Shown here: in pieces, positions 22,671 to 36,883 of the stretch
How positions within the stretch are numbered: the first letter of the stretch is position 1
Layout: each line of letters begins with the position of its first letter
Assembly: GCA_008711295.1 (NCBI GenBank)
Contig: VUYV01000004.1
Span: forward strand, 3,321,129-3,385,128
From: Anarhynchus alexandrinus
Taxonomy: Eukaryota; Chordata; Aves; Charadriiformes; Charadriidae
Reading direction: 5' to 3'
Length of the DNA stretch: 64,000 nucleotides
The notes under the pieces: model-generated
What the model was told of the DNA's origin: nothing
The model's input: the letters and a program-made list of their open reading frames with translations, nothing else
The model's database searches: none
Position numbers and translations under genes: made by a program

Positions 22671-25600
22671 ATTAGAGGGTTTTTGCAATGGAATACTATG
22701 TTCCTTCCATTAAAAATAAAGCAAAATAAAAATAAAATTTTATTTATCCACTATTTTCTTTTTTCCCTTTTAAAATGTAACTGTACATTCTTGCCTTATG
22801 CAAGATACCATGGTGTGTGTATGCACTTTTCTTTTCCTGCAAGATCAGCTATTCTACGTATCTTTTTTTAATATAAAAAGTTGTATTGGATATAAACAGG
22901 AATTATAGCATAACTGCTCAGCATGACTGCTCTGGACCCTACTTTTTGTCTACACTTTTGAGATCCAAGTGTGATTTTTTAAAAACTGTAGAGACTGCAA
23001 CAGGTTCTTGTCATTAGGTTATTTTTCCAAGCCCAGAACAAAGAATTATGAATTTCACATCTGTATCTTTTCAATCCAGTGCACATTTGTGGCTGCTTTT
23101 TCATGTAAACTAGGACTGCTTGTCAATAAATGGTTAGGGCAGACTTGATGTATGTTTTACTTCTCCTTCATCTGCTCCTAACAGAGCTGCCCCCCTTCAA
23201 ACATTAGTCACTCAGAAAAGAGCATTGCCTTATTACACCTTTTGTTTCTTCATTAACTCCATCCAAGTGACCCCTTGAGCATTGTAAAAGCTTATCATCT
23301 ATTTCCTAATTGAAACAAAGTGAAACCAGACAGCATACTGCATACAAAAAGTCAGATCTTTGATCCTTCCAAAACAAAGCAAATTTGAACACTCCGGAAT
23401 TTAGCTGTGTGTTAAGACTAAAAGTACAAATTTGATTATCCACTCACTCCATGGTTGATGGGAGCAAACAGTTCCAAATCAATGCCATTGGAAAAGGCCA
23501 CAACAAAATTCAATATTCTCTCCCAAGAGTTTCCCCTCTTGCATTCAAGATCTACAAGAATCCTCATATGTTTTTTTCTAAAGTTTTTTTTTAAAAAAAA
23601 AGNTCATATAGATGAATCTTCTATTCATTTGGTAATCTGAGGTACATCTAACTACTCTACTGGAAGAGTCCGTTTCAAAGAAATTGAAACATACATAAGA
23701 GAATACACACAAATCAGTCTTTTAATAAATAAATAAAACACAATAGCAACTGCTTATAATCAACTGTGCTTAGGAGCTGTGGTTATCTCAGGATTACACA
23801 CAAAAATGGCTAGGGATAGAATCTAGTCATAGAAAATAGCCTGTTCAACTTCTTTTAAGATAGTGATCTTACAAAGATATAAATGAAAGCAGATTTTGGC
23901 CTGTAGCACATATTTGCATGCAGACATAACTTCATAGGATAAGCTGTTAGACTAGAGGATGAAAAATCTTTTTGCTTAACTGAACTGGAAATGATACAGT
24001 GTGCATAAAGTAGCTACTTATAGATTACGTTTCCTTTGCAAGTAGTTTGGTGGCATTTTTAATTTACAGAAGCTATAACATTAATTGTAAATATAAATAA
24101 GAGCAATGCTGCTATCATAACAAGAACTCTTGGCCTATAGCTCACTTATACATTCTCTTATGCCTCTGCAGAGAATTAAGCACTTTTTTCCAGCTATTTA
24201 TTTAATCTTAATCCTCAGTGTTCTTGGCAGAAAAACTGAGAGAAAAGAACAGAAAGGGCATGGAAGGTTGCAGTTAATCCAAATATGAGGGGGATTGTTT
24301 TTGTTATATATTGTTCATTGCATTAACAAAATTTTGTAAAGCTAGGACAAAAGGAATTATTCCTGCTGCATACATTTTGCCTTCTAAATATCATAGAAGC
24401 AAAACTGAAAAATCATTTAATATGTGACAGATTGTAGATTTTTTTTCTTTGAGTGAAAAACCTATGGCTTAGATATAGACAGCACTGGTGAATTTACATT
24501 GAACCCTGTAACATGTGAAAAAGTTGGGATTCTGGTGAGATTTCGTTCTTCTGGTTTCATACAACTAGAATTTTTTAAGTTAAATGGACCATCATCTGCA
24601 TAAAATATGTCCTACAACAGATATTAGTTCTAGTGTCATGTTTCACTTTGCACCTCTGTTCGTCATAAATAAATGAGGCAGTACATTTCATTTGCAATAT
24701 CTGTAACTGGACTAAAAATTAGTCATTTTCTGCACGGTTTAGAGAGGAACCTGGTAATAGTCTAACAAAGTAAGAAATCTTTGTGAGACTTTGTCATCTC
24801 CATAACAATCCATTTATTTTTAAGTATTAAGAATTCATGTAATGTTAGAGATCCTAAGTTTTGGCTAAATACTATAACTCTTATTACAACTACCATTCCT
24901 TTTGCACAACATACACATCAAAGAGAAAAAAATGAAGATTACTTTTGCAGCCTTTTATTCACGCTTTTCTGAATTATAATTAATTTCTACCTTGAGGGAC
25001 TCACTGATGGAATAAAATGCCTCTCACGGAAGAACCTTATTTTACATAAGGAAAGCACAATTTGCAAATTTTGTACAGTACCTCTGACATAGTGATAGTT
25101 GCAGTAGTCATAAGTTGCAGCTTATGTAAAAAGTTGCAGCTTTCATGTACTGTGGAAAGTAAGTACAAGAAACATCAAAATAAAGTTTAAAAAAGCCCAT
25201 TGTGAGTCAACATTCTGCAAATTGGGGATTCAATGTACATTTCTACCATGTAGAGTGGCCATCACTGAAGTAAAATTTTTCATGACATCCAGGCAGATAA
25301 TGCAGAAAACAGTCAAACAAAAAAAGTAACTATTACAAAAGTCCTTTCTTTCATCTTTGTGACCCCTATATTATTAGTCTATACACCATTTTAATTGTAG
25401 CAGTGCGTAGGGCCTTAGCCATAACTAGGACTCCATTGTACAGATTGTGGCATAAATGCAGAACAAATTAATTGTATTTTAAATATCAAACACTTGCAAT
25501 AAGTTGCTCTGGGATGGAGTCAAGGCATAAACATATTGTCTGATGTATTTGGTGAGGTTATGTTATAAACCACCAGAACCTTTTAAGTAACTAGAGACAA

Positions 25601-28600
25601 GAGATCATTGTGTGAATACTTGGAGGGCTGGAAGTGCTGCCAGTTCCCATGGATGCCAAATCACGTCCTCTGCCATGCACTACAGGTGTAGCTGAACACA
25701 GGGCATAGCAGAGGCCCTGGTACACTAAGGAGAAAAGAGTCCTGGAACTACTATAGATATAGAATCTTCAACAAATAAGAGTGTCTAACTCTGCATGAGG
25801 ACCTACACAGCTATTAACTGTCTTTGTAGATGCTGTATCAAATCTCAGATTAATCATCTATTGTATAAAAGGAGGTACCAAAGCCTACACGTTTTACAAT
25901 TGCTAGGGCATTACTCCCTTCGCCTTAGGAAAAAGGAGGGTAACTGTTGAAGTTGCAAAGGTTGTTCAGTTTTGAACCTGTAACAGCTGCAAAACAGTTT
26001 ACAGCTGATTTGCAGGCCAAAGATGGATAGAAGAAACGTTCCTTTCTTTGCTCTACTGTCTGGGGTAAGTGCTGAAGCTGAGCACTAAATCCAGGATTTA
26101 CTCTTCGGTCACCGGCTATATATATGCTGGTACGAAATGCTGGCCTGCCTCTGGAAGACGATGATCTTGGGTTGCTACTGCCTGATTCACAAAAAAAGAT
26201 TTGTTGTGATCAAATTTGGCAATACCAACAAGCCAAAAACTCTGGTGATAAGAAAAGCTTGGTTGTACTGGTTTTCAAGCAAGATACGTGGGAAGAAGAA
26301 CAATCAACGTCTATCCTAGCGACCAAAAAAAATCAGCTTCCAACTGGCAAAAGAATTCTGAAGAATAAACAAGACCTGTACAGCTCTTCTGAGCTGCATG
26401 TTACTGTCTGCTACCAGGAGGAAGATAATTCATCATGATAAAAACAAACATGCATTTTAAACTTGCTTGGCAATGAGGATGTTCTTATTTGCATAATGAT
26501 GGTTATTTGAATATGATGAGAATTTGCCTGAGCAAGACTCAAGCTCAAACACATTCAGATGTGATACAGTCTGTACAATTTTCTCAAGGATTGCAATTTA
26601 ATACTATTTATCTAATGAAAGAAAAATAAATATTGGCTGTAACATCCCATTATGCTTGAGAGCCGGTTTTAAATTACACTTGAATAAAGTAACTGAATGT
26701 GGGATGTTTGCATTTCCTCAGGGAACGGTAACACTTCCCAAAATGGTGAAAAATATCATCCTTTTCTGAGGAGTCTTTATCTCAATAAGAAGACTGAAGA
26801 GATAATACTAACAAAGTGGGGCCTATTGCACTTTCAACACTGAATATCAGCCATAGCAGCAATGAACCAAACAGCATTTCACCAATATAAAACAATATCA
26901 GAGAGTCCTAAAGCCAAGTTTCCAAAAAAAAGACTTAGAGTATTTAAGAGACTGGTAAATAATCACTGACAATGTTTATACTAGAAGTGACAGACAAATT
27001 TTAACAAAGAGGAACATTGGTCATTGGAACCATTTAGTAAGGAAAGCTATGGACGGGACATTATTTAGTATATTCAGAGTATTCCTATTAGTTCTGATAC
27101 AGGCATTCCTGGGCTGGAACAGCTGTTACACAGATGACCAGAAGAGAGAAGTTCCTGTCAGGTTTATGTATATTCATATGTAAGTGTGAAAAAAGAGCTG
27201 TCCATATAGAGGGAAATAATACCATTTATGAATACCTTTAAATTTTGTACTTTCACCTCATCCAGACATTGTGACAGCCTCTATTACACAGAACAATCTC
27301 CAATTTTATTTCTGAACACCCCTAAAACCTTGGTGAGGTACAGTTCCAAAACATAAGTTTGCCATTCAAACTCCATATCAAGTACAAGAATTTTTGCTAT
27401 TTTATTGTAGGAAAACCTCTAGATTTTTTCAGGATATTGGATGACACTTCTAGTGAGCATTAAAAAAATTTCAAGATTTTCAAAAGCATATCGCAATGGG
27501 AAGCACAGATGTGGATAAACTGGTGTTGAATGTGTAGTGACTTTGCAATAGACATACCTACATATAAGTCCACCAAATCAAGCCAGCATCTGGCGCTTGG
27601 TAATTTCACATGTCAAAGTGTTTTCAGCAAGGATGCTATTTTCTGATTGCAGAGCCATATATCTGTCTTGCCAAACCTTAAATGGCATAAGACTGAATTC
27701 TGCGCTGCAGATGCTGTGGATAATTAACTAGCAAATCCATCCATGTGAGTGAGATTATTTTACTTGTGTCTTCAAAGGAATAAGAAAAATTATGCCTAAG
27801 CTTAGTTCAAAGCTGATCCTGCTCCTATTAAAGTTTATGGGTTTCTTTGCTGCTGAAGTTAACCGAAAATGACTTAATTGTTCTAATTATGTCTTGAACA
27901 AGACTGTCAAGAAAGCTTTGTTCTGGTAAAATAAAAAGTGTTCTTGAGAAACAATTGAACTACCTGAAACTACAATCTTGAAAAGCTAATAATGCATCTC
28001 TAAAACAGAAAAGGATGCAAACTGGTGTTTTTATTGCAATTTTGATAGAGAGTCATTTGTAAAGTTAGACAAATTCATTGTGGATATTTTTTAATTTTTT
28101 TTTATGATGGCTTGCTCTTCTCCTTCTGAACTTCATGAACTTCCACTACAATTTTCCGTTGTGAATCTACCACATCAAGCATCCACAGCTCTGATTAAAA
28201 TCCCCAAAACTTTAATGGAAAGTTGCCACCCATTTCAGCATGCATTGACTGAGACTGCCATCCTGCCACATGTAAATGTCTCTACAGCAAATCATCTCAA
28301 AACTGGTTATCACTTCAGATCTGTTGCCAGAAATTCTGGCTCCTTCCCTCAAAGCTACAGTTCTCTGTTACTTTTATGTTAACTTAGTTGATCAAGATCA
28401 GCAAGCACGTCATTAATAAAGATAATTACAATTACAAACCCAGTCACATTTCAGAGAATTAATTTGCAAAATGTGGCATTATCATCTAATATACAGAATA
28501 ATTTAGCATTCTATAAATCCACTTAGTCAACTCAAGCACATTTAAAAAATGAAGACAAATTTCTTAACATCTAGTGCCTCAATACGCTAATCTTTTTGCC

Positions 28601-29715
28601 TAAGCTGAGCCCATTGGGTTTCTCCACCATGGTGTGCAGAATTCATGGCTTTGTTGGCGGTTAAATTTCAAGAAGACATTTTGATCAGTTTTTACAGTTC
28701 AGTAGTGCTGTTATTAGAGTCATTATCCTTGCTGTTACCTCTAGAAGAATTGAAGGAAGCAGAATTTCACTCACACAACTTGATAAATCATTTCATTAAA
28801 AAGAAGGGGAGAAACGATGATGAATTCTTCCTCTTACAGTGGTACACCAAACAGAATGCCTTGCTCAAAAGAGAAGTCTGAGCAAGAGTGTTGGGAATGC
28901 TTGAAACTAAGGTTTTAGTTAATGTGATGAAATAGAAGTGACTGTAACCGTAAAGTGGGTTAGCACAGTTTAAATAATAATTTAATAGGACAGCCTTACC
29001 TGTCTGTAAAGTAGCTTGTGAGTTCATCTGTTTATTTATTTATTTAGTCACACACGAATGGCCAGTCTGCACTTACAGGAACATCAGTTCCCATTCACAC
29101 TGTGACCCATTTTAAAGCTGGAACTTTAATGTTTCCTGCAACATGTTTGGTGGAGAGCATATATGTCACCTGTCTCTTGCTAACTTCTAACATCCCATAT
29201 TGCAACTCTGCCAGCATACCCTCGACTTACCATGAAAAAAAATCGGAAAAAAATATTTAATGTAAATCTCCAAACTATATGGACTCTACTAAAATCCAAG
29301 GGTAACAAGTAGTCAATTTGCTAAGTTTTTCTCAGCACCTCAAATATACTTTACCAGCTCCCAAAGAATTTTCTTACATGCTCATTTAAGACAGAAGAAA
29401 TAAGTCAGTTTTACTGCCCTTCACTTTGAAAATATCAACTCCAAAATAAATTTCAGAAAGTATTATGAGCACCTGAATACTAGAGAGCTGCCTTGGGAAC
29501 AGTAAGTGGTACAGAGAACTTCAAAGGAAACAGGAAGTCATTGTTAAATGAAGCACTTACACAGCTGTTACTAAATGGCCAAACTCTGAGCAGCAGCACT
29601 ACTTGGAGGTTCAGCTGTTCATATATTCAGGAGTTCGCTGGATTCTAGAGGATTCCAGCACTGAATTTGAAAGTAGCTTGTCTTTGTCTCTAATGGCAGC
29701 AGGCCTGGATCCTAG

Positions 29716-29790
29716 CTGATTTAAATCAGTCCAGCTACGTAGACCTCAGTGGAGCTATACAGAGTTACACCAACAAAGCACCTGGCCATG
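29716..29790. repeat. Relic of an ancient amniote interspersed repeat
   Basis: The order GATTTAAATCAGTCCAGCTA, CCTCAGTGGAGCTATAC, GTTACACCAAC, CACCTGGCC follows an old repeat recalled as abundant in turtles and crocodilians. That repeat has the form GATTTAAATCAGTGTAGCTC...CAATGGAGCTAT...TTTACACCAGC...TCTGGCC. I cannot assign a family name. The copy is diverged but collinear over about 70 bases. Confidence 0.45.
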
Positions 29791-30599
29791 TGTCTCATTA
29801 AGGACGCAATTCTCAGCTGCACAGGTAGCCAGCCACATGCTGACTTGAATAGGCATTTCTTCTGCCCATTCAGCATTTTTATTTTCATATATACCTAAAT
29901 ATTCCTACCAAGTGAACTCTAGTTTTGCCTCTTCTGTGTTTTCACGTGGCAATTTTTTGCATTTAAGACTCTAATACCTGTACCACAGATTTATATCCCA
30001 TTTGGTAATCAGGCCCATAACCTAGATACTATCTTTAAGTTTGAGTTCAAGTCTTCCAGTCCAGGCTTCCTGCTAAGTTTTCTCAGGGTATAAACAAATT
30101 ATCACAGGAAAAATTAGGGGGAATAAAGGGATAAACTACCTTACACTTACTAGAGGGTAAAGAGGCAACACACATCATATTTGTCTTTCTTTTTTAAGAA
30201 TATATAGTTAATGGAAGTCATGATCCATGCCTAGCATGCATAGGTAATACAATAAAACAAAGAATTTGAATATCTTGCAATGTCATCTACCAGCATCAAT
30301 CAGAGTCATCATGATTTTTAACTTTCCATAGCAATGCAATCATTGAACCATCCAGATTTACTGTTCCATGAGAAACTAGATGAAATAGGTATAGATAAGA
30401 AATGAATCTGAATGGCATTTATGTCCTCACAGAGGTTCACAGATAAACAAAGCAAGGATACGTTCATGCTGTGTAGGGAGAAGTTAATCTGCATTCTCCT
30501 TTCCTCCATAGGCTTTGTTCAGTATATGACTTGCACAGAAACAGGAAAGAAGATAAAGCTCCTGATAGAGACTTAGAAGGTAAAGATCTAATTGCTAAT

Positions 30600-30715
30600 T
30601 TTGCACAAGACATTTAAACTATCTCATGTTTAACTTTCCCATCAGTGAAGTGGGGGACAATGCATCCATATCTCATAATCACATTATGAAGATAAAATTA
30701 ATAAGCGGTAGTGTA
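30600..30715. repeat. Possible MIR relic, opposite orientation
   Basis: TTTAACTTTCCCATCAGTG, AAGTGGGGGACAATG, ATCTCATAATCACATTATGAA and GATAAAATTAATAAG align in order with the MIR 3' half (TTTCCCCATCTGTAAAATGGGGATAAT...CTCATAGGG...GTGAGGATTAAAT). Divergent; judged by eye. Confidence 0.4.
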
Positions 30716-33700
30716 TACAGGTGGCTGACTTGGCTTGGCTGTATTTTTCTATGGATTTCTTGGGTGCAAGACAAAAAAAATATGGAGTGTTGGGTTTGGT
30801 AGGCTGCATGTTGTACCCATAGCTCATGTGCAATTGGCTCTTGAATGCAGAATTTAATGTGTCCAAGGTCATTTGCACAAGTGCAATAGTCCCTATGAAT
30901 CCCATACCTGTTGAAGCTACCACGCATCCAAATTCAGAAATATTTTTTCTGTATATTTTGTATACAAGCTTTTTTACAAAATTAGCAGTCATATTTATGT
31001 TAATTTCTAGTGTTTGCCTATGCTCTAATAAATACAAGCATCAAAACTACCTCACGCATGCTAACATTTTTCAACTGACATACAAGTTAAAACATTTAAA
31101 ATCAGGGTAAAGGTCAATTTTAGTGACATAAATACCTCCGGCATCCTAGCAATTTACCCTCTACCATTTCTCATCTGTCTTTTACAATCAGGTCTCTCTA
31201 GCCTTCTAAGCAACATACTCCCCTGACATCTGAATCAAACATTAAAGAGTGTTTCAACAGACTATTTTCCCATGAGATTTTTTAAAGAGCAAATTTTTCA
31301 TTTAATTTGGCATGCCTCTCAAATTTTCTGTTGTAATTCACTTCCATTTTCCTCATAGACTTATAACCAAATGACTATGATGGATCATGCTGATTTTGTA
31401 TGTCTTTACAATAAAAGAAAAGATAAGCCAAGTAAGGCTTTTTGTATTTCCCTAAACATAATACTGCTTAACACAGAAGGAAGAAAGTAATGCTTGCCAG
31501 AAGCTTTCAGAGAATTAAATCATATGCTTCAGGTCATTATCTTCAGTAATGGTCAACATTTATCCAATCTTTTTTTAAATTCCACAGGTACAGTGAAAGA
31601 GCAAAAAATGGCTGATCATGTCTTTTGTCTCATATTTTTTAAGTGTCTGTTTTCACTGAGAGCAAGAATTATGATGACAAGACAAGAGACGTTTGTAGGA
31701 AGACACCTTGTCAGAGCAACAGTGCTTTAGATCAAGCCTGCTAATTAATTCTGTTATCAGAGAAACCATCACACTATCAAGGATTCATTGAACTCCTAAT
31801 GTGGAGATAGCAAGACTGTTAACAAGACACCTTGTGCTTCCCCAGATGTTCATGTTGCAGAGTTCCATCATTAGGCAGAATGAGTTCTGTGCTTATTAGC
31901 ACAAAAGACGGCAGTCAGCTGAAACCCTCAACACAACCTGGAGAGGAGCTGATGTCTTTGCTAAGGCAGATGGAAACAGTTTAGACCAAACAGACCTGAG
32001 TTTGCACAGGCTGGTTCCAGAAGAACCAACACATTGGATTTTGGGCCTTGTTTGATTATTTGAAATTTCTTTTCTACAAAGGGTTAGGGTTCTTCATTTA
32101 GATGCAATGTATCAATCTAGGAAAAGAAAGCTATATGTTCACTTGTATACAACTACACCATTAATCAAATACACAGCTATTCCAATTTTCCCTGATCATA
32201 TTTTTAAGTTTTAAGCAAACAACGATTTCCTACTTCTCTAGCAAATTAAATTTCCAAATCAATCCAGGGACGCTATGCATCCAAAGAAGGGCCTTCTTAC
32301 TTCTTGGGGTTTTTTTCCAGATTTCTGTATATGTGTCTGTGTCAAAATATTTATTAATTGTCTAAAATTATTTGGTCTGCATATAAGAAGGCTTGAGATT
32401 AAACATTGTAGCTGCTACATTTGAGTAGGAGCTGATCACTAACTTATTACTTCCCACAGCAGAAAAATTGAGCTCTGCTCTTTGGAGAAATAACATTTAA
32501 CATGGTGCTTTCCAAGATTAATGGGGTGGTGGTTTGGGTTTTTTTCACCAGCAATTAGTGATAGTTTCAGAGTTGATTCGTAGGCTGAAAAAACAAGGAT
32601 TTAATACTGCTGCAACGGGAGATAATCTTCTTTTCTGATAAGCTTTTATCTTCATGGGAGTTTCCTAAATATTTATTACTGGTCTTGCTTAAAGCAATAG
32701 ACTGAGTAAGTTTTACTTAATAGAAAACTGAAAATGTAAATGAGCCTTCTCTGAGACTAGCACCATTCAGGGTCACAAGAAGTTTGTGCAGCCAAAGACC
32801 AGGTGTAATGCAAGAAGGCAAAGAGGAATGGTTTCCCTGCTTTATAAAAAGCGATGGTAACACTATATACCTACCTTTAAAAGGTGGTGGCAGTGTGGAC
32901 TGCTTTGTTCTTTCAGGTCAGCAATACAGATATACTTATGGTCTGTTTATTACACTTCTGATCACAACAGAAATTTTGTTTTCATTTGAAAATATGTAGT
33001 AGATTATTATTTGGGTGTTACTGATAATCTACACCTGAAAGCATAGTCCAGATGAATCAAAACTGCATGGAGATGAAGGTCATAACTACTTTAAACTGAC
33101 TGTCTTAAATAGAAGGTTGTGTTATTTTTCATGAAGTAACACTATCAACAAATCTTCTCAGATGCCAGCAGCATGATTATACATAAAGATCATACAACCT
33201 AGGAGAGTCAGGAGGTAAGTCATTAGGATGCAATAGGGAAACAATCTTCTGCATAATTAGTAAGATTTATTTGGTATGGAAATATGATAATACAGCTATG
33301 TATAAGCTTCCATCGATTTACCATGGACACATACCTTACACATCTTAGTCAAGTATTTACTCCTAATACAAATAGGTATCCCTCGAGGATAGGTAACTAA
33401 CCAATTTACATAAAGATCCAAATCAGAATCTGAAACATTCTTCACAAGCTTAAGAAACTTTTAGAGCTAGATAAAAACTTTACAGAAGTCTTCCCTCAGT
33501 ACAATGCCTAAAATCATCAGACTTCCTCGATATACCAAAATTAATGAACCATAATTTGAAGCATTTTAAATTTGAATTTTATTTGCCTAAATTCAATAGC
33601 ATTTATATTAAGAAGGGCTTCATTGTGTTTTTCCTGAACATTTCATAATTTGGCATGAGATCTCACACATCAGTGCTTATAGTGTATGTAGCTTTCAGCT

Positions 33701-36700
33701 GCTATGGAAACTGGTAATTGTTGAATATTATTTTAACTGTAAGATTCTACCGCTGCCTCAGTGCTTCATACCAGTTCCAAGTGACTGAGAACTTCCAGTT
33801 GTTCATGCTTGGTACCACATGGCAAAAAACTGAGAAACCCCAAAGGTAATTGAACTCTAAGAATATTAATAAATATAGTCATAAAAATACAAAATTAGTT
33901 CCATAGAATGGATATTGACAGTCTTTATTAAATAAATATACTCCCTTGAGAACTTAAAGAATTAATATCCTGAAATTTCAGAGAATCCAGGTGCTAAAGG
34001 ACAGTATTAGACTCCTGCATGTGCTGGAGAGATTCTGCACTATGCTGAATACTTAGGCAAATGAATAACAATTTAATAGATGTGTATGATCCTGAAATGT
34101 GTTCTCTAATTTAAGGCAGCATTTTACCAATGAAAAAAGTTGTGGCATACATGGAATTCCACTGTGGCCAAATGATATCCTGCCATTGAACCAGAAATTC
34201 AGAGCTTATTCTCAGGTTTTAAAAAAATACATCATACTGCCCACTGTATGATAGAAAAAGCAGCCGGTAGATAATGTTGCCTGAAGGCATTAAATTGATC
34301 AGGTCCTCCATCAGAAAGGCAAGTGGGCTTAACTGTGTTCACAGACACATAGCTGGAATACAATTTGAAACAAAACAAGGATTTGAAAAGCAATTGCTAA
34401 AATAAATCCATCTTCCATACTAAAATTTACTACTGTTGACTACGTCTTACAACTTCATATCAAGCTATTTCTTCCTACATGCTATGCAATTTACAATTCT
34501 TTTCCTGAGTAAAAAAAAAAAAAAGACATTTTCTTTGCAGGTAAATACTATAATTCCGATAGGTATGCTCTTACTGCTCATATCTCTTATTTCGGAAGGT
34601 CCAATAGAATTTATGCCCCAAGTGGAGCACAGGTTGTGTGACATTTTACACCCCTTCCTGTACACCTCACTTCAAACACAAGACACGACTACTAGCAAAC
34701 AAAGAGTGTTGTTTTGCACCCCATTTCAAATCTGTCTTCAGAAGTGGTTTAAGCTAACAACATCAACCTTGCATTGCAATGGTTGAAAAGCGGGGTCACT
34801 TTATCTTCTGCGGGATGATCAGATGAGACAATATCCTCTTAAACCACTGCAGGAAGACTCAAATAAGTTTATATGTTAATGTCCCAAACAAGAGCATCAA
34901 AAAACTTTTCATAAACACAGATGTACTAGCAAAGCTGGTCTTTTGATAGTAGAAAGCTCGTTTCATTTGCTCACCAAACTGGCACAAAGTGTACATGTCC
35001 AAACTGTATTTTCATAAGGAATATTGGCATCCCTACTGACAATAGGATATAGACATACTCCTGTGTCACATGTAAGCAAAGAGTTTGCAGATTCATATTA
35101 AAAAAGCAGCCCTGCATTCATAATCACAGTCAGAGTAGAATCAGTTTGCTGTAGGGTTAGCTTTACTGCCATAGTTTGGAGCTTGAGTGACATTGTAACA
35201 AAAATAATAACAACCTGCCTTTAAAGTTTTATTTAGAATATTTTACAAAAATATTTGCTTGCTTTCCAAACAGGAAATAATGGTTCTGTTTCAGAAAATA
35301 TTTTGATATTTCAAAATGTAAGGCATTGACAGTGGTGAGGAAATGATCACAGCAGTGTTTCTGCATAATGAAGCAAAGTGTAACAGTTTGAGTCTGTTGG
35401 GTTATAATTCACTGAAGCAACTATAGATACACAAATACTAGGCATTTTCTGGTAGCTTTTCCTCACACTGGTTTATTTTTGCTCTGGGAATGCAGTATAT
35501 TGGTGGCAATTTATATGCTAATGAATAAAGTGGTATATAAATTGTCTAACTGCATATTAATGAAGAACAAGGGGGTGTAAGTTATAATGCCTTTATGCAG
35601 TGGAGAGAGAAGCATTTTCTCATCCACTGTTGATATCTAGTTCTTGGACTGTTCTCTAAATCAAAATTCCCACAAGTTGAATAGATGTCAGGGTAACTAT
35701 GAAAGCAAGACAGGTCTAAACTTAAACTGAGCTGACTTCTTTTTGACTAAGATCTGACCAGAAATGCTCACTGAAAAATAGGAGTGGCTGGCCTTGGCTT
35801 CACCATTCACACACCAGATCTTAGGCCTTAAATCTTTACAGCTAGAGTTGCTGATAACAATTTGCTGCTTCTTTGTTCAACTGTTCTATCTGTGCTTGCT
35901 GGACAGTTAAAAAGAAAAGAAATTGCTCTGTAAACTTGTCATAATCTTCACTAAGAGACTAATTAGGAATATTGCTCAGGCAATGTCTTTGATTACTATT
36001 TGCATTAATATAGCATCTAGAGTTAATGTACCAAGAACCCGTTGTACTGTACAGAAGAAAAGAAATGGTTATGTCTGAGAGAACAGTTTATGAATGACCA
36101 TGACCCTTTTATGAAGCAGTATTATTTTGCGTCCTCGTTCCCTACAGCACTGAAAGGCTCTATTAAAGCAGTTATCATCTACTCTTGAATCTGTGTTTAA
36201 AACTTGAACCTCTGTGAGCAGGTCTTTGTCACACAAAGCATGGTCCATGGGCAACAGAACAAGCATCATCCAACACAACACAAGAATGGGGAACAGGAAA
36301 AGTTGACACAGTTCAGGCACAGCACTGTGCTAAGATAACTATACTGCTTTCAGACCCAAGCTTGTATCTCTTGCAGGCACGCCATGATGTGAGTATAAGA
36401 GCTCAAGTTGCATAGGTTGGCACTACCTAAGGAGATTCCATAGAATCTTCTGTTGCATAACGTAAATTCCTCTTGTGCCTCCTATGTTTCAAACTAGTTT
36501 AGGGAAAATAGTGCACTTTCTGCTATCCCGTGGAAACAAAAATGAATCTCCTCTTTCCCTTCAGCAGAATATCAAGGTTATTTCCCCTCACATAGGTCCC
36601 ACAGGACAGTGCTCCCCAAATAAAAGCACTTTGTGCTACAAAACACAGCTACATGGGGCGGGCAGCTTAGAGAGATTTAGGGGTTGAAGAAGCTCAAGGA

Positions 36701-36842
36701 TTTGATGGCACCATCTCCACTGATTATGCAGGGGGAATGCCTGACATGACAGTTATCTCTGCAATGGTTTAATCTGGTGCACCTCTAGCAATCATTTTTC
36801 ACTAAGCTTAGGAAAACATGCATTTATACTTGCATTTACTAT

Positions 36843-36883
36843 TTAATTATTAATATTGTGATTATTTAAGTATTAATAATTAA
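36843..36883. repeat. Perfect 13-bp inverted repeat
   Basis: The arm TTAATTATTAATA at 36843-36855 is matched exactly by TATTAATAATTAA at 36871-36883, with a 15-base loop. The AT-only arms contain several ATTA cores. It could be a fossil of a small inverted-repeat element, a cruciform-prone site or clustered homeodomain sites. Confidence 0.8.

Larger units (their letters stand above)
16400..29700. other. Gene-poor, AT-rich stretch
   Basis: Contains the E-box cluster at 18029, a GC-rich islet at 21840-22200, an A/C-rich tract at 22627-22670 and an ambiguous base at 23603. It also holds a plus-strand frame of 104 codons at 26124-26438 with no recognised product. A second overlapping frame at 26137-26319 is also open. 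No splice signals of note flank these frames, and no poly(A) run follows, so a processed gene copy is not supported. Confidence 0.55.
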
